A DNA stretch of 62,908 bases, taken from Paludibacteraceae bacterium (GTDB lineage: Bacteria > Bacteroidota > Bacteroidia > Bacteroidales > Paludibacteraceae). This document shows, piece after piece, positions 8,152 to 17,415 of the stretch (position 1 is the first letter of the stretch; each line of letters opens with the position of its first letter). The DNA lies in assembly GCA_024399545.1 (NCBI GenBank), contig JAKSNS010000010.1:1-62908 (forward strand), in the 5' to 3' direction. The position numbers and the translations under genes were made by a program. Under the pieces are notes generated by a model. That model was not told the origin of the DNA and did not search any database. It saw nothing but the letters and a program-made list of their open reading frames with translations.

Positions 8152-9936
8152 ATGGCTGATACTATATTTCAGGAATTGAAGAAAACACTTGACGATTTCA
8201 GCAATTGCGTTGAAAAAGATATTGAGGAGATTCGTCAGCAGAAGGCTGCCATTCAAAGTATGAAACTGGAGATGGAGTCATTGGCAGCCGGTCGCTTTAT
8301 TACTGACAGTCAGCGTATAGTCATCTCCGCACCAGAAATCATCATTGGTAATGTCGACCGCGATGGGGTCTTGCGTGGCGACTCGCCGTATTCTCATGTC
8401 GTAATCCGTTCAAACACCATTGACATAGAGGGTGCCAGCCCTGTTGGCGCAACAAGCGGAGGCTCAATCACCCAACGTGCATCAAGGATTTCTACAATCG
8501 CCGTTGACCCAGGTGCCGATGGGCTGGAGAACTATGTCGGCTTAGACTCGTCAATAATACAACAGGCACGCAGCATCAGTATAATGAGTAACGACGCACA
8601 GGATGTGTTCACGATGCCAGATGCTGTCCCTGTTGCCGGTGTCGCCATACATTCTGACTCATCGGTTGATATTAATGCCGTTCCTTCGGTCGAAGGAAGG
8701 CTTAATGATATAGAAGGAGCGAAAAAATCCCTTTCAGACGCCGTCTCACCGTTGAAGAGTGAAATGAGTGAGAAGAAAAAAGCGGTGGAGAACCTGATTG
8801 ACGCAATGGAGAAGTGCATAAATGACCAAGAGGGATTGACCGACGACCAGTGGATATGTACCACAAGCATTGCGGATATATATGAGAAAAACGCACAGTT
8901 GGATGGATTGAAACAGTCTTTCTGCATGGCGGTTGCTGAATACTCGGACGTTGTGTTCCGCCTTGCGGAGGCGAACCGCCAGATTAAGGCATTGGATGAG
9001 GCTAAGGGTGCAGTGGACAAGATAAAGGGGGATTTCAAGACCAAAACGACATTCGCCGAAGTGAGCATCAGTGGCGAGACAATCAACCTGACATCGCGTG
9101 ACGGTGACGGCAACCTCCGTACGAACGATGAGGCCGCCATCAACCTTCAGGCCCAGACTGTGAACGTAACTTCGCTTGACGGGAAGGGGGCATTGATGGA
9201 GAAAGGCTCGTTTACGCTGAACACCAAGACAATAAACATATCGACAGCCGACACCAAGAAGAAGGACGAAAAGAATATTGAGAACCCAGCAGTGGGTGAC
9301 ATTAACGTGGTGTCGAAGAACATAAACGTTGCGGCGGTGGATATGGAGACAAAGGACGGAAAGAGCGAACTGAAGGAACTGACCAAGGATGGAAAACTGG
9401 CTGTGCGAATCGAGAATGTCGATGTGCTGGCTGCCGACAAAGAAGGAAAGTCAACAGGTTCTGTAAGCGTGAACGCCAAAGCTGTTGAAATAAAGTCAAT
9501 GGATGTGGATAAGGATAAACTGACCGACAAACAGTTGGCGGCAGGCAGTACGATGGTGATGGTGAGCGAGAAGATGTGGCAGGGCGGCAAGGATAGTAAG
9601 ACGAAGAGCAAGCAGTATCAGATAACTGGTGAGAATGTGGCGGTGATTGCAAAGACCACCGCAGAGGTTCAGCAAGACAAGTCCATCGTGCAGTTGGATG
9701 GTGGCAATCTCTCCATCGGAGGCAGTAAGACGGCTCTCTTCGGCGAAACGACTGTTAACGGTAAGGCTGAGTTCAAGGCTGACTTGAAGGCTGGAAAAGC
9801 CACAATAGACAACGTCGAGGCTAAGTCGTCGTTCAAATCTACCAACATCTCGGATGGTATAGCTGTGCCTGCACCGCCTTCCACTGCCAACCTGACGGCA
9901 AAACTAAAGGAGGAGGAGGCTCCTAAAAAACAATAA
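8152..9936 (+). CDS. Coiled-coil and beta-repeat protein preceding the PAAR gene
   Basis: 594 aa, no signal peptide. Residues 1-50 are helical; 50-185 hold short beta repeats (RIVISAPEIIIGNVDRDG, VVIRSNTIDIEG, SSIIQQARSISIMS); 185-300 are a long coiled coil; 300-560 return to beta repeats (INLTSRDGDG, VNVTSLDGKG, INISTADT, INVAAVD, VEIKSMD). The repeat style resembles the beta-helical needle of VgrG/gp5. The C-terminal tail is Pro/Lys-rich. The gene ends one base into the ATG of the PAAR gene. It could be a spike extension, a scaffold or a cargo carrier delivered at the tip. I do not recognise a named family. Confidence 0.7.
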   Translation: MADTIFQELKKTLDDFSNCVEKDIEEIRQQKAAIQSMKLEMESLAAGRFITDSQRIVISAPEIIIGNVDRDGVLRGDSPYSHVVIRSNTIDIEGASPVGATSGGSITQRASRISTIAVDPGADGLENYVGLDSSIIQQARSISIMSNDAQDVFTMPDAVPVAGVAIHSDSSVDINAVPSVEGRLNDIEGAKKSLSDAVSPLKSEMSEKKKAVENLIDAMEKCINDQEGLTDDQWICTTSIADIYEKNAQLDGLKQSFCMAVAEYSDVVFRLAEANRQIKALDEAKGAVDKIKGDFKTKTTFAEVSISGETINLTSRDGDGNLRTNDEAAINLQAQTVNVTSLDGKGALMEKGSFTLNTKTINISTADTKKKDEKNIENPAVGDINVVSKNINVAAVDMETKDGKSELKELTKDGKLAVRIENVDVLAADKEGKSTGSVSVNAKAVEIKSMDVDKDKLTDKQLAAGSTMVMVSEKMWQGGKDSKTKSKQYQITGENVAVIAKTTAEVQQDKSIVQLDGGNLSIGGSKTALFGETTVNGKAEFKADLKAGKATIDNVEAKSSFKSTNISDGIAVPAPPSTANLTAKLKEEEAPKKQ

Positions 9937-10322
9937 TGGGCAAATTCGTTACAAATGGCGCGTTGCTGCAATGTTCGATGGGTGCTGCCCCCGTTCCGTT
10001 GACGGTTGTTGGTATGCGTCCTATGTGTGGCAATATGCCTATGGCAAACATTATGGATTTTGCGCCTATGGTGAACATCAAGCCTTTCGGGGTTTGTCGC
10101 TCGATGGCAAACCCGACGGTTGCTGCGGCGACGGCTGCGGCTATGGGTGTGCTGACGCCAATGCCATGCATTCCCGTCATCGTGTCGCCATGGTCACCGG
10201 GCGGGCAAGCCAAGGTGTGTATGTTACCAGCACTGATGGACAACTGCAAATGCATGTGTGCTTACGGAGGCAATATTTCGGTCAACTTCCCAGGCAATGT
10301 CGCAATGGCAACTGGCAAATAA
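9936..10322 (+). CDS. PAAR-like spike-tip protein (DUF4280)
   Basis: 128 aa. The whole protein fits the DUF4280 PAAR-like family: start GKFVTNGALLQCSMG, then ANIMDFAPMVNIKPFGVCRSMANPTVAAATAAAMGVLTPMPC, then SPWSPGG and a C-terminal CMCAYGGNISV. Such proteins form the conical tip that sharpens the VgrG trimer; the conserved Cys residues probably bind metal or stabilise the cone. It is coupled to the preceding gene (overlap of one base) and precedes an RRF-like gene and vgrG, the expected place for a tip gene. Confidence 0.9.
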   Translation: MGKFVTNGALLQCSMGAAPVPLTVVGMRPMCGNMPMANIMDFAPMVNIKPFGVCRSMANPTVAAATAAAMGVLTPMPCIPVIVSPWSPGGQAKVCMLPALMDNCKCMCAYGGNISVNFPGNVAMATGK

Positions 10323-10349
10323 AATGAAATTATAGGATAAAAAGGCATT

Positions 10350-11036
10350 ATGAAAAGATCGACACTTACAATCATGGATGAGTGGAACAGCCACCTTACA
10401 GGTTATGTGACCTTGTATTCGTACAGATTGGCTAACCTGTGCATAAAGGCAGACCCAATGTCGCTGTTAGGCGTTACGGTAGATATTGACGGTATGGCAT
10501 TTAATATCGATGATTTGGCTATAGTGGCAAAAGGTGACAATGATTTTGAGATGAAGGTGGTGCCAAAAGACGAGGAGAATATCATGCGTATAGGAAAGGG
10601 TATAGCTGAGGAACATCCCGAGTTTAGGCAGGATTTGGATACGTTGACCTTGGATGACGATACGGAGTGCAGATATATAAAACTGACGATGCCCGAAGTC
10701 AATGAGGACCGCAAGAAACTCATGACAGATGCCGTTAAGACCCTTCACGACGAATGCGTTGCAAAGGTTAAGGCGTGTAATACCGTCTATACTGGCAAGA
10801 TTGCCGTAGATATCGTTGGTGATAAGGCGGAGGATGTTGAGACGGTCAACAACAAAGTGAAAGAGACAAAGGACAACTACGACAAATTGTGTGAAGAGGT
10901 GACCAAAACAAAGGACAGTGAGATAGAGGAAGCGTATGCCCTCTACTTGGAGAGAAAACAACAGGAACAGACACAGCAGTCGGAACAGTCTGCTGCCGAG
11001 GGAAAGGATACGGTTTCAAAACTTAAATTGCAATAA
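10350..11036 (+). CDS. Ribosome-recycling-factor-like protein in the T6SS operon
   Basis: 228 aa. Residues 10-200 can be aligned by eye to ribosome recycling factor along its whole length: first helix, then SLLGVTVDIDGMAFNIDDLAIVA (compare L--I-VDYYG-PTPL-QLA-I), EMKVVPKDEENIMRIGKGI (compare L-I-PWDKS-L--IEKAI), YIKLTMPEVNEDRKKLM (compare IRL-IP-LTEERRKEL) and a terminal helix ending DSEIEEAY. The Arg-rich segment RNIRRD, which contains the functionally critical Arg of true RRF, is replaced by VKACNTVYTG (140-149). A Gln/Glu-rich tail (201-228) is extra. It is thus unlikely to recycle ribosomes; a chaperone or adaptor for VgrG, PAAR or cargo is my inference. It sits between those two genes. 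Confidence 0.6.
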   Translation: MKRSTLTIMDEWNSHLTGYVTLYSYRLANLCIKADPMSLLGVTVDIDGMAFNIDDLAIVAKGDNDFEMKVVPKDEENIMRIGKGIAEEHPEFRQDLDTLTLDDDTECRYIKLTMPEVNEDRKKLMTDAVKTLHDECVAKVKACNTVYTGKIAVDIVGDKAEDVETVNNKVKETKDNYDKLCEEVTKTKDSEIEEAYALYLERKQQEQTQQSEQSAAEGKDTVSKLKLQ

Positions 11037-11041
11037 ACGTT

Positions 11042-14000
11042 ATGGCTGCAAGTTATTTAAGACTTACTCTGTCTGGAATTAAGAGTAAGGAGGATGGAAA
11101 TGATGTGGCTTATATGAATTTGAGGTTTAACAATACTGCCACTGAATCTTCTTTGCCAGATGGAAGTACTGTGAAAGTGACTCCAAAGTCTATATTTTTC
11201 CACAGAATGGTAGGTGGGCATAATACGATAAAGACGGAGTTGGTGGTTCTGGTGATAACCAAAGAAGATCAAAAGAATGCCAGCCTGTTTTTCGACTTGC
11301 GTGATTTTTTTGCGTCAGGAGGAGTATCACTGCATAGGTGTCATAAAGACGGTAAACAACAAGAAGTGGTCGAAACAAACAATCATTCCTTGGCTGAGGG
11401 TTATAAAGTGTTCAACGTCTATCCATCGTTTGAAACCAAGGGGGAAAAAACAGTTGAAAATAATTACGAATACACGTTCAAGGTCGAATTGGATATTGCC
11501 AGTTGGGATCTGTTGATGGATCAGACAAGGTACAGCCGCGCATATACAGCAAAGAAACTTGGCGATGACATAATGAAGGGTATGGTTTCTTCTATACAAC
11601 AAAAATATGATGTCTCAGGAATGCGCATTCTACGGCAAAAAGTAGGACCAAGTGACGCAATCGCCGAGGTTATCCAACCGTATTTGGTGCAGTATAACGA
11701 GACGGACTATGAGTTCCTGCTCCGCAACGCCAACAGATGTGGTGAGTTTTTCTATTTTGAAGACGGAAAACTGTATTTGGGCCTTAGTACCGACGAAAAA
11801 ACTAAAAAAGAGATTACGAATGCGAAGATTAGCGCCGTGCCTTGCACCGTGCAGCCCAATGACGGTGCTAAATTGTTTTACCAGAATTCTTGTGCTAAGA
11901 CATCGTCTTCCGCCCCCAGTGGTACGGATAAACCCTTTGTGGCGGAATACTCGAACGAGGACTGTTTCCTGCCATTGGAAAAAGATAAGTACGATAATGC
12001 GGATGCATGGGAGGGGCTGAACCCCGGTCCCGTGTTCAGGGTCTTTGGCGAAGTCTTCCAGATGGACAAGGTTGATTTGATGTCCGTTTTTGACGTTGTC
12101 AACAATTCGGTGTGGAAGGTTAATCAGGTGGCCAATACTTTCTCGAAAAAGTCTAATGACAATTTTAACGACAAATATTTCGGTGAAAATATACCCAATA
12201 AATCGAGTCGTTATTCAAATGATAAAAAAAAGTATGCCGAGTTCTCGGACTTATATGGCGAGAAAGCTTCGAATGATGCCGAATATAAAGTCAAATACCA
12301 ACCCTCGACATCCGCATTCTTTAATAATATAAGAACAGAGGCGAGGCTGGCACGGCAACAGTATTCAGTCACCGAGTATGGCGCTGGTTTAGATTACTGG
12401 TTAGGTCAGATTGTTACACTGGAAGGCGTGAAAGACAAAAATGTGGATAAAAGGTTCGTGGTGGTGGGGATTGATTGCGAATACAGAAATGGAGTCAATT
12501 CAATAGCGGGTGATTATACGAAAATAACGATTATTCCTGAAGGAGATTTGCCTTTACCTCTCCCCGCCAATGTCCCATATACGCTGAAGGCTGGCGCACA
12601 GCCTGCGGTTGTGGTGGATTCAAGCGACCCTATGCGTTTGGGACGTGTGCGTGTTCGTTACAATTGGCAAGGCAAAGGAGGCGACGCCACGCCTTGGATA
12701 CGTGTTACCACGCCTTTTTCTTCTTGGAAACCAAAAACGAAGAATGGCGATGACGATACGGGAGACGCTGGGTCAGGAATGTTCTGTAAACTCAATGCTG
12801 GTGACGATGTTATGGTTGATTACGAGAATGGTAACATTGAACGTCCTTATGTGGTTGGTTCGCTTTACGGAGGTAATAGACAGGACGGCGGCAGGCAAAC
12901 CCCTTACGGTGGCCGCAACTATTCGCATATTTTCCGTTCACGCTATGGCCACATGATTGGCATACGTGAGCCTTCTAAGGGTACTGGTATATTGACAAGC
13001 CTGATCCCAGGACTGAGCCTGTTCGGTGGAATCCCTGGTTTTTCGGATATGATTAAACCAGAGGCAGGTGAGAATGTAAAGCAAGCGCTTGGCGGCTTTG
13101 ATATATGTGACAATAACGGACTTTACTCGATTTCCACCTCTTCGGATGCTCGTAGGATTTCAATCAGTTCACCTTTCGGGACTGTGGGTATCGATGCCGC
13201 TATGGGAATCACCGTATCTGCCCCTAACGGTAACATCAAGATTGTCGGCAAGAATGTCGATATTATCGCAGGCAATAACCTGACATTGAAATCAGGTGAG
13301 AATGTGACGAATTCGTTATATTCGGCTGTAATGAAGTCGCCTTCGGGTTTTGATGTGTTTAAGGATCGTTTTGCTACATCTATAACAGATAAAATTTCAG
13401 ATACTTTTAATGTTCCTGCGATACGTTTCGCATTGGAATTGTTGCTTAGGCCCATACAAGGTACGCTAAAAATCCATTCCGGACGTCATCTAATCCTTGA
13501 ATCTGATGGCAAGAATACTCCTCTACCGGAGGAAACATTCTCACCTTCTCATAGGAAACATAATGATAAAATAACAGAATTGTTAGCAGTCGTAATTGAC
13601 TGTATTAAATATCTGAACACATACAAAAATATCTTTTTCGAGTATTATAGACAAGGGTTGAGGGAAAAGAGATCCATTGTCTATATAGCAGTTAGAAATA
13701 AAGATTTGTTAGAATTAAAAAAGGAACTTACCGATAACGAAATAAAAAAGAAAATAGACGATTTGATTACTGGGGGTTCGCTTGAAGAAAAAGAGTTGGC
13801 GTCATTCTTTTTTGATAAAGATGATGTGGTCGGTACACAAAAAATATTTATTCATCAAATAATACGTTCCATGGAAAGCCTACGTGAAACATCAACAAAA
13901 ATCAAAAATGAAGGGTTTAAGCCTAGATTAGATGATTTTATAAAGGTGAAAGACTTTTTTAAGAATCCAAAGATATTAATTAAGGGCAATGGGACAATAT

Positions 14001-14452
14001 CGGATGATGTGTTGAAGTTTAATATTGAAAAATATGGTGAATTATTTGAACATGACTATAAGAAAACGGTAAGGGATGAGTTAAAAAAAATCATAATTGA
14101 GTACGTGGGAAATGATGAGAAAGAAGAACATGTCTTGCTTGAGAAAGAGGGAACCGCCAATAAAGATTTTTCAGATATTGAGAATTGGTATGCTTACGTT
14201 GATGGCTTAAGTATGAATTGGAAGGTCGAAGATAAAAATCATCAACAAGGTTGGTTTGGAAAAACTATCAACAAATTGTTACCTGTTGATACATTCGATT
14301 TTGTCCGTAAATGGAATCCAGGTTCGCATGGCTCTATCTTGTTCCGCAACGAATCAAATTCATTGAAGTTTGATGGGGCTGATTTGAAAATATATGAATC
14401 AAGTGGTGACTTAGAAAAATTGAAGTCCATACTTAAGGATCGAACTGTATAA
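11042..14452 (+). CDS. vgrG: T6SS spike protein VgrG (TssI) with long C-terminal extension
   Basis: 1136 aa; the trimeric spike that carries the PAAR tip and cargo. Residues 1-500 match gp27-like domains; about 510-620 form the gp5 OB fold (AVVVDSSDPMRLGRVRVRYNWQGK, TPWIRVTTPFSS, GDDVMVDYENGNIERPYVVGSLYGG); 690-775 are the beta-helical needle (ISISSPFGTVGID, ITVSAPNGNIKIVGKNVDIIAGNNLTLKSG). Residues about 830-1136 are an added helical, Lys-rich region, encoded by DNA visibly more AT-rich than the rest, that fits no toxin family I recognise. It may load cargo or be an effector domain. The stop overlaps the ATG of the E1-like gene. Confidence 0.92.
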   Translation: MAASYLRLTLSGIKSKEDGNDVAYMNLRFNNTATESSLPDGSTVKVTPKSIFFHRMVGGHNTIKTELVVLVITKEDQKNASLFFDLRDFFASGGVSLHRCHKDGKQQEVVETNNHSLAEGYKVFNVYPSFETKGEKTVENNYEYTFKVELDIASWDLLMDQTRYSRAYTAKKLGDDIMKGMVSSIQQKYDVSGMRILRQKVGPSDAIAEVIQPYLVQYNETDYEFLLRNANRCGEFFYFEDGKLYLGLSTDEKTKKEITNAKISAVPCTVQPNDGAKLFYQNSCAKTSSSAPSGTDKPFVAEYSNEDCFLPLEKDKYDNADAWEGLNPGPVFRVFGEVFQMDKVDLMSVFDVVNNSVWKVNQVANTFSKKSNDNFNDKYFGENIPNKSSRYSNDKKKYAEFSDLYGEKASNDAEYKVKYQPSTSAFFNNIRTEARLARQQYSVTEYGAGLDYWLGQIVTLEGVKDKNVDKRFVVVGIDCEYRNGVNSIAGDYTKITIIPEGDLPLPLPANVPYTLKAGAQPAVVVDSSDPMRLGRVRVRYNWQGKGGDATPWIRVTTPFSSWKPKTKNGDDDTGDAGSGMFCKLNAGDDVMVDYENGNIERPYVVGSLYGGNRQDGGRQTPYGGRNYSHIFRSRYGHMIGIREPSKGTGILTSLIPGLSLFGGIPGFSDMIKPEAGENVKQALGGFDICDNNGLYSISTSSDARRISISSPFGTVGIDAAMGITVSAPNGNIKIVGKNVDIIAGNNLTLKSGENVTNSLYSAVMKSPSGFDVFKDRFATSITDKISDTFNVPAIRFALELLLRPIQGTLKIHSGRHLILESDGKNTPLPEETFSPSHRKHNDKITELLAVVIDCIKYLNTYKNIFFEYYRQGLREKRSIVYIAVRNKDLLELKKELTDNEIKKKIDDLITGGSLEEKELASFFFDKDDVVGTQKIFIHQIIRSMESLRETSTKIKNEGFKPRLDDFIKVKDFFKNPKILIKGNGTISDDVLKFNIEKYGELFEHDYKKTVRDELKKIIIEYVGNDEKEEHVLLEKEGTANKDFSDIENWYAYVDGLSMNWKVEDKNHQQGWFGKTINKLLPVDTFDFVRKWNPGSHGSILFRNESNSLKFDGADLKIYESSGDLEKLKSILKDRTV

Positions 14453-15513
14453 TGACAGGCTCTCGTTGTTTTGTTGTCGTAGGCTGCGGTGCTTTGGGGA
14501 ACGAGGTGCTGAAGAATTTGGCACTCCTCAATGTGGGAAGGTTGGTAATAGTGGATTTCGACTGTGTGGAGGAAGTGAACCTTGACCGTTCAGTGTTGTT
14601 CAGACGTGAGGATGTAGGGCGACCAAAAGTTGAGGTAGCACGTGACGGGATAAGAAGGCTGAACCCTGATGTGGAGGTCATTGCAATAAATGGCGACATT
14701 GCTCATGATGTGGGAATAGGGCTGCTGAGAGAGGCGGATGCCATAATAGGCTGTGTTGACAGCCGTTGGGCGAGATATTGCATAAACCGCCTTGCCTTCA
14801 GAGTCGGGCGACAGTGGATAGACGGTGGAATATTCGGGCTCACAGGTACAGTTAGGGTGTTTACGCCAGGGAAAAACTGCTATGCCTGTTCGCTGACGAC
14901 TGACGAACTCAATGAGTTGAGGCGCAGGATGCCTTGTTCGGGCATTATCCGCAGGGCTGTCGAGTCCGGTCATGCCGTGACAACCGCCATAGCAGCCTCG
15001 GTGATAGGAGCAATCCAGGCTCAGGAGGCATTGAGGATAGCGACGGGAGAGGAGTCGCCACTTGTAGGGCGTATGGCTGTCTATGAAGGCGAGACGATGG
15101 AGATGAGGGTGGTGCGTTTCGAGGCTTACGATGATGATTGCCCATGCCATGAGGAGTGGAGTCCTGTGATACAAACTGGAATAACTACTGATATGAATGT
15201 CCGTGACGTGTTGGAGAAATGTGGGGTGGAAAGTTTTGAACTGAGGGACGACTGTTTCGTGGACTACATCGTCTGCCATGAGGATGACAGCCGTCACAAG
15301 GTTATGCTGCCGGGCAGGAAGGTGGCTGGCTTTGTCGGAAGTGACCCGTTGTTGGGGCAGGTGCCGCTCAGCGGCTACTACCAGAATGAGTACAAGGTTA
15401 TAGACAAATCGTTCCCTTATCAGGAACTTACGTTGAACGAATTGGGCGTGACGGGCAGGGATGTCCTTCGTGCCAGTTTCGTTGGTGAGGAAAAATACAT
15501 AGCTTTGAAATGA
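14452..15513 (+). CDS. E1-like ubiquitin-activating adenylyltransferase (ThiF/UBA superfamily)
   Basis: 353 aa, cytosolic. It has the ATP site VVVGCGALG (8-16), IVDFD (33-37), NLDR (43-46), K59 and the VDSRWAR segment with D103. A zinc site is likely from C143/C146 and C230/C232. C162 in RMPCSGII is a candidate catalytic Cys, followed by TTAIAASVIGAIQAQEALR, typical of E1/MoeB enzymes. Residues 241-353 are an extra C-terminal domain in the place where eukaryotic E1s carry the E2-binding ubiquitin-fold domain; homology is not established. It should adenylate the C-terminal Gly of the Ubl at 19577 and pass it to the E2 at 19891. One-base overlap with vgrG and ATGA overlap with tssG argue that it belongs to the T6SS. 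A MoeB/ThiF cofactor role is less likely: no MoaD/ThiS partner is nearby. Confidence 0.85.
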   Translation: MTGSRCFVVVGCGALGNEVLKNLALLNVGRLVIVDFDCVEEVNLDRSVLFRREDVGRPKVEVARDGIRRLNPDVEVIAINGDIAHDVGIGLLREADAIIGCVDSRWARYCINRLAFRVGRQWIDGGIFGLTGTVRVFTPGKNCYACSLTTDELNELRRRMPCSGIIRRAVESGHAVTTAIAASVIGAIQAQEALRIATGEESPLVGRMAVYEGETMEMRVVRFEAYDDDCPCHEEWSPVIQTGITTDMNVRDVLEKCGVESFELRDDCFVDYIVCHEDDSRHKVMLPGRKVAGFVGSDPLLGQVPLSGYYQNEYKVIDKSFPYQELTLNELGVTGRDVLRASFVGEEKYIALK

Positions 15514-16253
15514 TAAACGAGATAAAAGCCGAAATGTTACTCAACTACCTCTACCCGGAGCTTTCGGGGGAGTGGGTGGCGCATTGCCGTGGCACGTTCT
15601 ACCGTAACTACAGCGATGATGCTATGTCGGTTGATCCAGCCTCGAAATCGGTCGAACTGTCGCGAGACGGTTTCCTGAAAATGCTTCCACCTGAGTATAT
15701 CTCGTTGGAGAAGGAGCAAGAGAGCGATGAGCGTCTCAGGGAGAGGATTGAGACTCTGACAGAGGCTTTCCTGCCTGTCGATTCGTTGATGTTCCGTCAG
15801 CAGCTACGTGTCGAGCAGACGGTGGCGGGAATGTTGAGGATACGTACTGCTTTTGTCCTGAAACGCATTTTCGGCATAGACTTAGACGATATCACGAACC
15901 CGTATGTGCGTGACGCAGCCTTGCTGCTGCCGTATGTCCGTCAGAGCCGTGGCGACATCGGCTGGGTGAGGCGTATGCTGGAGTCTGTTACCCTCTGTCC
16001 GGTCGAGATGACCGTCGGGCGTTGGTCAGACGACGATTCTTCGCGCGCATGGATGCCTTACGTCCACTACAACATTGTGTGCGATGGTCTGACACAAAGC
16101 GATTTCCAACGTGAATACGCCCGTCTGCAGGAATTGTCCGTTTTTGTCATGGAACATTGGATGCCTGCCGAGGTTGTGATGAAAATAGATTTGATAACCC
16201 ATATTCGCAAGAGGGAGTCGGCGATACTGGACTACTCTTGTGAGATGGACTGA
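15510..16253 (+). CDS. tssG: T6SS baseplate protein TssG (probable)
   Basis: 247 aa, in ATGA overlap with the E1-like gene. The DGFLKMLPPEYISLEKE segment and LRVEQTVAGMLRIRTAFVLKRIFGI, followed by a beta-rich second half (WMPYVHYNIVCDGLTQSDFQREY) and a -MEHWMPAEVVMKIDL end, fit the short TssG of subtype iii systems. TssG pairs with two TssF copies in each baseplate wedge. The call rests on layout, size and its place before tssK, tssE and tssF, since no other open frame in the operon could be TssG. Confidence 0.7.
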   Translation: MINEIKAEMLLNYLYPELSGEWVAHCRGTFYRNYSDDAMSVDPASKSVELSRDGFLKMLPPEYISLEKEQESDERLRERIETLTEAFLPVDSLMFRQQLRVEQTVAGMLRIRTAFVLKRIFGIDLDDITNPYVRDAALLLPYVRQSRGDIGWVRRMLESVTLCPVEMTVGRWSDDDSSRAWMPYVHYNIVCDGLTQSDFQREYARLQELSVFVMEHWMPAEVVMKIDLITHIRKRESAILDYSCEMD

Positions 16254-16266
16254 TAGCGTTGACCGT

Positions 16267-17403
16267 ATGAATATAAATTCCAAAATAAACCTCTCGCCCG
16301 GGGTGCAGTTGACCGCCGAGACGCTCAACACCCTTTTCGCCTCTTTTTACGAACGCCAACTGGTGGCTGTCCGTTCGGTGAACATCGGCAGGATTGGCGT
16401 GATGCCGGGGTATGCCAACAGGGTGCGTGGAGTTTTTGTCCGCGACACCATCGAGGTGGAGATTCACGACCTGATGGCGGTTTTGCCTTCGGGCATTATC
16501 GCCAATATCGATGAGACTGCTGTAGTCAAAGTGCCATTGCTCTATGGCGACACGTACTACTTTACGGTCAAGGTGTCGGACGCATTGGTTAGTTTCGAGT
16601 CGAATGGTGTCCCGTTCGTTCGCAACGAATACAGCTTTGCCATCTCCTCGTTCGACGAGATGGTAGCCTCTTCTTCTTTTCCCCTTATCCGTTTCAATGT
16701 TAAAGATGGTGTCTTTTCTATTGACGACCAATATATAATACCTTGTCTCGCCACGGAGTGTGATCCACGTATTGTCGGACGTGTCGGTGAGATTGCCGAT
16801 TGTTTGCGCACACTCGCTGGACATCCTAATATAGCCGATGGTGCCTTGCGTCCATCCCTACTTGGGCTTGCGTTTCGTCTTGATGGCTATTGTGTTGGTG
16901 ATAGGAGAGTGTCTGATTTAGTTCTCACTACCCGTGAGGTAGCGTCTGCAATTAATTATTTCATCGTCCATCCTAACAATCAGGAGGCTGAAGCTCCTAT
17001 GGAACCATCCTTTTTTGACATTGACCGATGGTTTGTCTGGTTGAAGGATTACATTGACGGTGCAAGTACGATTTTGGACGGTGTTGTGGTTGAAAAAGAA
17101 GAGATTGACCTTGAGGCAATCAAGCAGGAACTCCGTGCCGAAATCTATGACCATATACAGCCCGACCTTGAGCGTATGGTCAACGAGCGTGTCGATAACC
17201 TTTCCGACGCTTTGCAGTCACGCATCGAGGATGTCCTCAAGGATTACGTCAACGGCAAGGTGCTTGTCGAGTTGCGCGATTCGCTCCGCCTACAGTTGGA
17301 TGCCGATTTGCGTTCTTCCCTTTATGCCGACCTCTATCAGGCACTTTATGCTGTCCTTTTTGTACCAAAAGAAGAGGAAGATGCCTTCGTTCCTCTGATT
17401 TAG
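16267..17403 (+). CDS. tssK: T6SS baseplate protein TssK
   Basis: 378 aa from ATG 16267; an ATG at 16240 would overlap tssG and add nine residues not seen at TssK starts. The N-terminus INSKINLSPGVQLTAETLNTLF is the typical subtype iii opening, followed by a beta-rich shoulder domain and a helical C-terminal half (about 250-365) rich in charged heptads. TssK trimers link the baseplate wedge to the membrane complex. In Bacteroidota, TssN is reported to make that link, so the membrane proteins at the end of this operon are likely partners. Confidence 0.8.
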   Translation: MNINSKINLSPGVQLTAETLNTLFASFYERQLVAVRSVNIGRIGVMPGYANRVRGVFVRDTIEVEIHDLMAVLPSGIIANIDETAVVKVPLLYGDTYYFTVKVSDALVSFESNGVPFVRNEYSFAISSFDEMVASSSFPLIRFNVKDGVFSIDDQYIIPCLATECDPRIVGRVGEIADCLRTLAGHPNIADGALRPSLLGLAFRLDGYCVGDRRVSDLVLTTREVASAINYFIVHPNNQEAEAPMEPSFFDIDRWFVWLKDYIDGASTILDGVVVEKEEIDLEAIKQELRAEIYDHIQPDLERMVNERVDNLSDALQSRIEDVLKDYVNGKVLVELRDSLRLQLDADLRSSLYADLYQALYAVLFVPKEEEDAFVPLI

Positions 17404-17415
17404 TGATGATAAGAT

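Noticed and set aside
8532..9143. 203-codon frame antisense to the coiled-coil/beta-repeat gene
   Set aside because: Mirror frame of a well-supported gene; Ser-rich composition typical of antisense translation of acidic coding sequence.
14452..15513. E1-like gene as MoeB/ThiF for cofactor synthesis
   Set aside because: No MoaD, ThiS or other cofactor gene is near; an E2 and a Ubl are in the same operon and the extra C-terminal domain is not a rhodanese.
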